Assembly: GCA_903854075.1 (NCBI GenBank)
Contig: CAINVI010000184.1
Span: 1 to 12,394, forward strand
Source of the DNA: Candidatus Pollutiaquabacter sp.
Lineage (GTDB): Bacteria; Bacteroidota; Bacteroidia; AKYH767-A; 2013-40CM-41-45
Direction: 5' to 3'
Length of the DNA stretch: 12,394 nucleotides
Under the pieces are notes generated by a model. It was given only the letters and a program-made list of their open reading frames with translations, was not told the DNA's origin and did not search any database. Of this stretch, positions 7,378-12,394 are shown in pieces; position 1 is the stretch's first letter, and each line of letters starts with the position of its first letter. The position numbers and the translations under genes are program-made.

Positions 7378-7385
7378 CAAATATA
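7378..7385 (-). promoter_or_regulatory. -7 box for the TonB receptor gene, 6 bases from its ATG
   Basis: On the - strand TATATTTG (7385-7378) is an exact TAnnTTTG match. Only 6 bases separate it from the receptor ATG (7371-7369). Transcription should begin within a few bases of the start codon, giving a nearly leaderless mRNA. A clear -33 TTTG at the right distance is missing; a TTTA lies about 18 bases upstream. No metal-repressor operator could be identified with confidence. Confidence 0.55.
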
Positions 7386-7418
7386 CCTTTTTAGGTCATA
7401 AAATAAAGACGCCAAAAC

Positions 7419-8633
7419 TCAAACCACCATCGCATTTCCGGCAATGAATCCGGTTGTCCAGGCCGATTGAAAATTAAATCCGCCAGTCACTGCGTCGATA
7501 TCCAGCACTTCTCCGGCGAAGAAAAGGCCGGGGACTATTTTGCTTTGCATCGTTTTGAAATCAACTTCCTTGAGTGAAACACCACCGCAGGTTACAAACT
7601 CGTCTTTAAAAGTCGTCTTACCGTTGATCTGATATCGGTCGGACAAGACAGTTCGTACCAGAGCTTCGGCTTCCTCTTTGCGCAAATCAGACCAATTGAT
7701 TTCCGTACGAATGCCGGAGCGATGCAACAGAAATTCCCAAAGGCGTTTGGAAATCCCTGATGGAGGGGCTGAGAGCACTTTGGCGGTAGTACGCTCTTTT
7801 CGCATCGAAGTAATCCATTCCCAAGCATCCGTCGAATCTGTTTCTCCCCACCAATTTACCAACGCTTCGAATCGATAGTTTCGATCTGCCAGTCTACGGG
7901 CCGCCAACGAACTCAATTTAAGCACGGCAGGACCACTTAAGCCCCAGTGGGTGATCAAGAGCGGCCCGCGCACGGCGAAATTATCTTCCGGCAGAGTAAC
8001 CACCGCTTGTTCTACACTCACACCCATCAGTTTTGTGACTGCATCATTCGGAATATTGAAGGTGAACAGCGAAGGAACCGGCGGGACTATGGTGTGGCCA
8101 AAGGAAGCAATCCAGTCAAATCCTTCGAGCTTTGGCGAACCACCTGTAGCAATCAATACGCGATCAAATATCGACTCCCCGCCTTCCCGAAAAGAAAGAA
8201 TAAAACGGTTGTTCTCCGGGACAATAGAGCGAACAGGTGACGACAATTTTATTTCCACGCCATGAAGTCGGGCCTCATTTAAAAGGCAATCGACAATTGT
8301 ACCGGAATCATCGGTAACGGGAAACATTCTGCCATCGACTTCTGTTTTTAACACGACACCCCGATCCTCAAACCAGGCCACCGTATCACCCGGCATAAAT
8401 CGGCTGAATGCTTGCCGCAATTCCTTGCCCCCACGCGGATAAAATTGCACGAGTTCTCGGGCATCAAAACAGGCATGCGTCACGTTACAACGACCACCAC
8501 CACTCACGCGCACCTTCGACAACAGGCGACCGGTAGCTTCAAGGAGCACCACGTCGTGCTCCGGAGCGGCTTGTTTGGCCGTTATTGCCGCAAAAAAACC
8601 GGCAGCTCCGCCACCTATGACTGCAATGCGCAT
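7419..8633 (-). CDS. FAD-dependent oxidoreductase, HI0933/YhiN family
   Basis: This 404-residue flavoprotein belongs to the HI0933/YhiN (COG2081) family, often labelled aminoacetone oxidase-like or BaiN-like; its cellular substrate is generally unknown. The N-terminal FAD fold is MRIAVIGGGAAG (GxGxxG at residues 7-12), followed by an acidic residue ending the second strand (LLE, residue 32). The family signature SGGGRCNVTH is at 44-53, ATGG occurs mid-protein, and the C-terminal FAD loop is VPGLFFAGEVLDIDAVTGG (about 367-385), followed by FNFQSAWTTGFIAG. No signal peptide is present, so it is cytosolic. The start chosen is the ATG at 8633, because the glycine-rich strand begins directly there. 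The frame stays open upstream to 8795, but that stretch runs antisense over mutS2 and does not resemble the family. The TonB receptor gene follows after 47 bases. Confidence 0.93.
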   Translation of the reverse strand: MRIAVIGGGAAGFFAAITAKQAAPEHDVVLLEATGRLLSKVRVSGGGRCNVTHACFDARELVQFYPRGGKELRQAFSRFMPGDTVAWFEDRGVVLKTEVDGRMFPVTDDSGTIVDCLLNEARLHGVEIKLSSPVRSIVPENNRFILSFREGGESIFDRVLIATGGSPKLEGFDWIASFGHTIVPPVPSLFTFNIPNDAVTKLMGVSVEQAVVTLPEDNFAVRGPLLITHWGLSGPAVLKLSSLAARRLADRNYRFEALVNWWGETDSTDAWEWITSMRKERTTAKVLSAPPSGISKRLWEFLLHRSGIRTEINWSDLRKEEAEALVRTVLSDRYQINGKTTFKDEFVTCGGVSLKEVDFKTMQSKIVPGLFFAGEVLDIDAVTGGFNFQSAWTTGFIAGNAMVV

Positions 8634-8642
8634 TTTTCGGTA

Positions 8643-8651
8643 CAAATAGTA
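8643..8651 (-). promoter_or_regulatory. Possible promoter element for the HI0933-type flavoprotein gene
   Basis: On the - strand TACTATTTG (8651-8643) has TA and TTTG with three bases between them instead of two, so it is a near match to TAnnTTTG. It ends 9 bases before the ATG at 8633. It lies in the 74-base region shared with the divergent mutS2 gene, where some promoter for this strand must exist. No clear -33 element is seen. Confidence 0.3.
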
Positions 8652-8692
8652 CTGCAAATAACGGCTTTTAATCAGAATAAGCTGCAATTTCC

Positions 8693-8700
8693 GACCTTTG
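8693..8700 (+). promoter_or_regulatory. Probable -7 box of mutS2, directly before its GTG start
   Basis: GACCTTTG (8693-8700) matches TAnnTTTG in all fixed positions except G for T in the first. It ends 7 bases before the GTG start at 8708, so the predicted mRNA would be leaderless or carry only a few bases. A proper -33 TTTG is not found upstream. Confidence 0.4.
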
Positions 8701-8707
8701 CACTCTC

Positions 8708-10801
8708 GTGAATTACTACCCGGACGATCTACTTCATGTGCTGGAATTCGACCGCATCCGCGAACGGATCGAACGGCATTGTCGTTGCGATTCATCGCGA
8801 CAGCGGGCCTTGCAATTGCGCCCCATCAACGATCGTCAGCTGTTGGACAAAGAACTTCACCGGGTGGAGGAATATCGTCAGACGCTGGAAAGCCAGGGCT
8901 ATTTTCCGGATTTCCTGTTTGATGATTTTTTTCAGGAAGCCAATCTGCTTTCCAAACAGGGCTCCATCCTGACCGAAACCCAATTCTCCCATATCCGCTC
9001 GGCGTGCGAAATCGTAAACAGCCTGCTCCGCTTTCTACGTGATCGCTCTATTTCATATCCGGCTCTCCTGGAATTGTCGAACGATATTCCTGAAAATAAA
9101 ATTGTCTTCCAACTTATCGAAGATATTATCGACGGACAGGCGCAAGTGCGGAGTAATGCATCCCCAGAGCTTCAAAAAATTCGCAACGATCTTTCTTCCA
9201 AACGCCGAGAAGCCGACCGACGTTTTCGTTCTTACATTAACGATATGAAGAAGCGGGGCTGGCTGCGAGAAAATGAAGAAAACTTCTATAACAATCGCAG
9301 GGTATTGGCTGTCCCCTCTGAGCATAAGCGCGATCTCAAAGGCATCATCCACGGCAAAAGCGAATCCGGAAAAACCACCTTCATAGAACCGGAAGGTTTG
9401 ATTGAACTCAACAATGAAGTGGCCGAACTGGAACAGGACGAGCGCAACGAAGTGTATCGTTTACTGCGTGACCTGACGCAACGACTTCGCCCACATGCAC
9501 CGCTGGTGCTCCGTTATCATGAGTTCCTCACCGCCATGGACTTGTTACGCGCCAAAGCGAACTTCTCCCGGGAAATCAATGCTCGTTTGCCGGCTATAGC
9601 GGACAAACCGGAGTTCCGGCTTATCAATGCTTACCATCCCATTTTATTTCTGCAAAACAAAGCCGCAGGAAAAACTATTGTTCCGCTCAATGTAGCACTG
9701 GATAAGGAAAACCGGATCCTGATCATCAGCGGACCTAACGCCGGCGGTAAATCCATCACCCTAAAAACAGTAGGACTACTGCAAATAATGCTGCAAAGCG
9801 GATTACCCATTCCCGTAGCCGATGGATCCGTGATGAGTTTCTTCACCCACCTTTTAGCGGATATCGGCGACAGTCAGTCCATTGAATACGCGCTGAGCAC
9901 TTACAGTTCCCGACTGATTAAGATGAATCATTTCCTGCGCATGGCCAATGGGAAATCATTGGTGCTTATCGATGAATTCGGCACAGGTACAGATCCCGAA
10001 CTTGGAGGAGCCATTGCAGAAGTTGTGCTGGAGGAACTCAATCGCCGGAACTCTTTTGGTATTTTCACCACGCATTACACCAACATCAAACTGCTCGCAG
10101 ACCATTTGTCGGGTGTACAAAATGCATCCATGCTCTTTGATCCGGAAACCTTGCAACCGCTTTACCAACTACTCATCGGACAGCCGGGCAGCTCGTACAC
10201 GTTTGAAGTTGCCGAAAAAATGGGACTGCCCAAGCATGTCCTTGATCGTGCGAAAAAGAAAGTACAAAAAGATAAACTCCGGCTAAACAACATGTTGGCC
10301 GACCTTCACCGTCAGAAGCATCATGTAGAACAAGAAATCCGGCAATTGCGACAACACCAGCTGAAGGTGGAAGCCGCCGGAACCAAGTACGAACAGCTGA
10401 GCGAAAAACTGAGTACTCGGTTGGAAAAGGAAAAAGAAAAACAAGAAGAAGTTCGTAAGTTGACTGAACTTGGCAGGAAGTTCCGCTCCCTTTCGGAGGA
10501 ATGGGAAAAATCAAAAGACCGTAAAGCGGTTATCAAGAAATTTGTTGGGACATTAACCGCTGAATACAAGAAAAAAGCAGCCGAAAATACACCGGAGAAA
10601 ACGGCCAAAAAGCGTCAGTTACTCATGGAGAAACTCCGCAAAGAAATCGTTATCGGCAGTACGGTAAGAATGCTGAAGAGCAAACAAACGGGCGTGGTGG
10701 AAGACATCAAGAAAGATACGGTCCACGTCAACTTTGGAAATCTGCGCGGCACGGTGGCACTGATCAATCTCGAACTCGTATTACCAGAAAAGAAGGACTA
10801 A
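8708..10801 (+). CDS. mutS2: MutS2-type ATPase lacking the Smr nuclease domain
   Basis: This 697-residue DNA-binding ATPase belongs to the MutS2 branch, which acts in recombination control or rescue of collided ribosomes, not in MutL-type mismatch repair. The N-terminal region has the family pattern YPxxLxxxLEFDxIRE (residues 4-19), and there is no mismatch-recognition domain. Core and clamp helices span about 90-300. The ATPase has Walker A GPNAGGKS (342-349), the DIGDSQSIE loop (385-393), Walker B LVLIDEFGTGTDP (418-430) and TTHY (454-457). A long Lys/Glu-rich coiled coil spans about 510-645. It ends in a small KOW-like segment (about 648-690, GSTVRMLKSKQTGVVEDI). The usual Smr domain of about 85 residues is absent; Bacillus MutS2 is 785 residues. 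The start is GTG at 8708, chosen because the conserved N-terminus begins there. It converges with moxR, 22 bases away. Confidence 0.92.
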   Translation: MNYYPDDLLHVLEFDRIRERIERHCRCDSSRQRALQLRPINDRQLLDKELHRVEEYRQTLESQGYFPDFLFDDFFQEANLLSKQGSILTETQFSHIRSACEIVNSLLRFLRDRSISYPALLELSNDIPENKIVFQLIEDIIDGQAQVRSNASPELQKIRNDLSSKRREADRRFRSYINDMKKRGWLRENEENFYNNRRVLAVPSEHKRDLKGIIHGKSESGKTTFIEPEGLIELNNEVAELEQDERNEVYRLLRDLTQRLRPHAPLVLRYHEFLTAMDLLRAKANFSREINARLPAIADKPEFRLINAYHPILFLQNKAAGKTIVPLNVALDKENRILIISGPNAGGKSITLKTVGLLQIMLQSGLPIPVADGSVMSFFTHLLADIGDSQSIEYALSTYSSRLIKMNHFLRMANGKSLVLIDEFGTGTDPELGGAIAEVVLEELNRRNSFGIFTTHYTNIKLLADHLSGVQNASMLFDPETLQPLYQLLIGQPGSSYTFEVAEKMGLPKHVLDRAKKKVQKDKLRLNNMLADLHRQKHHVEQEIRQLRQHQLKVEAAGTKYEQLSEKLSTRLEKEKEKQEEVRKLTELGRKFRSLSEEWEKSKDRKAVIKKFVGTLTAEYKKKAAENTPEKTAKKRQLLMEKLRKEIVIGSTVRMLKSKQTGVVEDIKKDTVHVNFGNLRGTVALINLELVLPEKKD

Positions 10802-10823
10802 AATTTCAGCGGTCAACGTACGG

Positions 10824-11789
10824 TTAAAACAAACCCTGAATAATCTTCTCGACAGTAACTCCATCGGCTTCGGCACGGTAATTTCGTACGATGCGATGAC
10901 GAAGAATCGGCAGCGCCACAGCACGTACATCTTCCATATCCGGAGAGAATTTACCGTTGAGGGCTGCGTGGCATTTAGCACCAATCACCAGGAATTGTGA
11001 AGCACGCGGTCCGGCTCCCCATGAAACATAGGAATTGACATCCTTGGTAGCCGCCGGCGTATTCGGACGTGTCTTAACAGCGAGTTGAACCGCATACTGA
11101 AGCACGTTGTCGGTCACCGGAATTCGACGAATGAGCTGCTGGAAATAAGCAATTTCCTCGCCTGTAATTACCTTGTTGATTTCCGGCTTCAAATCAGAGG
11201 TTGTATTTTTCACTACCTGCAATTCCTGTTCGAATTCAGGGTATGTCAACAATACATTGAACATGAAACGGTCGAGCTGCGCTTCTGGTAATGGATAAGT
11301 TCCCTCCTGCTCGATCGGATTTTGAGTAGCCAAAACGAAGAAAGGCTGCTCTAAGGCATACCGTTTACCGGCAGCAGTCACTGCATATTCCTGCATCGCT
11401 TCCAGTAGTGCGGACTGCGTTTTCGGCGGCGTACGGTTGATCTCATCAGCAAGAATGATATTCGCAAACAGCGGCCCTTTGATGAATTTGAATTGACGAG
11501 ACTCATCCAAGATTTCGGTACCAATGATATCCGAAGGCATCAAATCCGGGGTAAACTGAATACGATTATAGGTCAGTCCCAACGATTGGGCAATCGTATT
11601 TACCAATAATGTTTTGGCCAGCCCGGGAACACCAACCAGCAAACAGTGACCGCGACTGAAAATGGAAATCAGCACATCTTTCACTACATCATCCTGTCCG
11701 ATGATGACCTTACCAATTTCTCGTCGTAGAGACTGATAACGCAGCAGGAGGTCCTGCACGGCTTCAACGTCGCTGTTATAGTTTTTCAT
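10824..11789 (-). CDS. MoxR-family AAA+ ATPase
   Basis: This 321-residue ATPase is of the MoxR type, thought to act as a chaperone that remodels partner proteins, often with von Willebrand A-domain proteins. Visible motifs, numbered from the ATG at 11789, are Walker A GVPGLAKT (53-60), Walker B IILADEIN (111-118), sensor 1 LATQNP (Asn157), the likely arginine finger LPEAQLDRF (Arg174) and sensor 2 GAGPRASQF (Arg262). The segment IGQDDVV near residue 30 is the usual opening of the AAA module. An upstream TTG at 11804 would add five residues, but the ATG is more likely. It begins 29 bases after the surA-like stop on the same strand, so the two are probably co-transcribed. No DUF58 or VWA gene follows; downstream is the convergent mutS2. 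Confidence 0.94.
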   Translation of the reverse strand: MKNYNSDVEAVQDLLLRYQSLRREIGKVIIGQDDVVKDVLISIFSRGHCLLVGVPGLAKTLLVNTIAQSLGLTYNRIQFTPDLMPSDIIGTEILDESRQFKFIKGPLFANIILADEINRTPPKTQSALLEAMQEYAVTAAGKRYALEQPFFVLATQNPIEQEGTYPLPEAQLDRFMFNVLLTYPEFEQELQVVKNTTSDLKPEINKVITGEEIAYFQQLIRRIPVTDNVLQYAVQLAVKTRPNTPAATKDVNSYVSWGAGPRASQFLVIGAKCHAALNGKFSPDMEDVRAVALPILRHRIVRNYRAEADGVTVEKIIQGLF

Positions 11790-11818
11790 AGGTCGATGGT
11801 TCAATCGTAGTGAATACT

Positions 11819-12394
11819 TCAGTTGCTTTTTGTCCAGTGATCAAGCTCAGGACAACTACCGGTATCTTCGTTAATTTTGATGAATGTAATTTTTCGTTTT
11901 TTCTCCACCCATTCGCTCAAGGTTTTATTCTGCTTTTCGGACAATGCGACTTCCTGAATTTTCTGGTAATCGTCTTTAAGGTTGGCCTTGTGCGGTAAGG
12001 TACGGTTCTTTACAACAACAATCCGATACGCATTTTTACCGTCGCCGGTTTCAGTGAGCAACGGAGGTGAAATTCGTCCGATCGGTAATGAATCAATCTG
12101 GAAAAACAAGGCGCGATCGATCTTGTCTGGCGACAAACGTGTGGTGCCGGTCTCCTGATTGAGCAATAAACCACCACTGTTTCGGGTATCCTCATCATCA
12201 GAATATTTCTGAGCCGCCTCTTCAAAAGTGATCTTTCCGTCAGAAATAGCCTGACGCAGACTATCCAGGAAATTGACACACTTGTACAGATCAGCATCGT
12301 TGGTGCGTGGCTGTAACAGAATGTGACGCACATTAATCTGATTTCCGCGACGCTCAATCAGCTGAAGCAAGTGAAAACCGTACTTGGTTTCCAC
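11819..12394 (-). CDS. SurA-like periplasmic peptidyl-prolyl isomerase, C-terminal part (5' end outside window)
   Basis: The last 191 residues of a larger protein are present; the frame is open through the right edge, and the first codon in the window is an internal GTG (Val). ETKYGFHLLQLIERRGNQINVRHILLQP is typical of Bacteroidota SurA-like chaperones: the first half (ETKYGFHLLQL) closes one parvulin (PpiC) domain and the second (INVRHILLQP) opens the next. The second domain continues with FEEAAQKYSDDEDTRNSGGLL, PPLLTETG and YRIVVV. The C-terminal stretch ALSEKQNKTLSEWVEKKRK is the usual closing helix. Such proteins help outer-membrane proteins cross the periplasm and fold. The signal peptide and N-terminal chaperone part lie outside. 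The moxR gene follows after 29 bases. Confidence 0.92.
   Translation of the reverse strand: METKYGFHLLQLIERRGNQINVRHILLQPRTNDADLYKCVNFLDSLRQAISDGKITFEEAAQKYSDDEDTRNSGGLLLNQETGTTRLSPDKIDRALFFQIDSLPIGRISPPLLTETGDGKNAYRIVVVKNRTLPHKANLKDDYQKIQEVALSEKQNKTLSEWVEKKRKITFIKINEDTGSCPELDHWTKSN

Noticed and set aside
8634..8795. Longer start for the HI0933-type flavoprotein, adding 54 residues.
   Set aside because: The extra part overlaps the mutS2 start on the opposite strand, has no family similarity, and the FAD-binding strand begins directly at the ATG at 8633.
10780..10824. A frameshift that might have cut off an Smr domain from MutS2.
   Set aside because: Only 22 bases lie between the mutS2 stop and the moxR stop, and all sequence beyond is clearly moxR, so no hidden Smr sequence exists.
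11790..11804. TTG start adding five residues to the MoxR protein.
   Set aside because: The ATG at 11789 is a better start codon, and the five extra residues carry no family feature.
1..12394. Defence system, mobile element, phage region or CRISPR array.
   Set aside because: No transposase, integrase, terminal inverted repeats, spaced direct repeats or unknown gene clusters were seen; all sizeable genes belong to conserved families.

Overview
The window looks like a chromosomal housekeeping segment from a member of the Bacteroidota. Four things point there. One protein ends in a type IX secretion (Por secretion) sorting domain. Several genes are preceded by the Bacteroidota sigma-type -7 box TAnnTTTG instead of TATAAT. 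The starts mostly lack clear Shine-Dalgarno sequences. The tRNA gene has no encoded CCA end. The genes are intact and densely packed, and I see no insertion sequence, phage gene, integrase, CRISPR array or toxin-antitoxin pair. Everything recognisable belongs to known families.

Layout on the + strand: the tail of a GNAT-like acyltransferase gene (2-154), a promoter, a tRNA-Lys(UUU) gene (309-381) with a near-perfect rho-independent terminator, and then nfo (endonuclease IV, 522-1352). Much further on is a mutS2-type gene (8708-10801) that lacks the Smr nuclease domain.

Layout on the - strand, in order of transcription from the right edge: the 3' part of a surA-like periplasmic peptidyl-prolyl isomerase gene (right edge to 11819) followed closely by a MoxR-type AAA+ ATPase gene (11789-10824). 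Next comes a group that starts divergently from mutS2. It holds an HI0933/YhiN-type flavoprotein (8633-7419), a TonB-dependent receptor with its own promoter (7371-4984), and a CtpA/Prc S41 protease (4887-3286) with its own promoter. The protease gene is followed after 11 bases by a secreted endonuclease/exonuclease/phosphatase-fold enzyme with a type IX sorting tail (3274-2018), and then by yqgE (1926-1360). nfo/yqgE and mutS2/moxR are both convergent pairs with gaps of 7 and 22 bases.

Functional themes: DNA maintenance (nfo, mutS2), cell-envelope biogenesis and protein quality control (surA, ctpA, possibly moxR), outer-membrane uptake (TonB receptor) and secretion (the type IX-tailed nuclease/phosphatase-like enzyme). 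I do not find strong evidence of a new system. The points most worth a second look are the Smr-less MutS2, the ctpA/secreted-nuclease gene pair, the very short predicted 5' leaders, and the charged tail on the TonB receptor.
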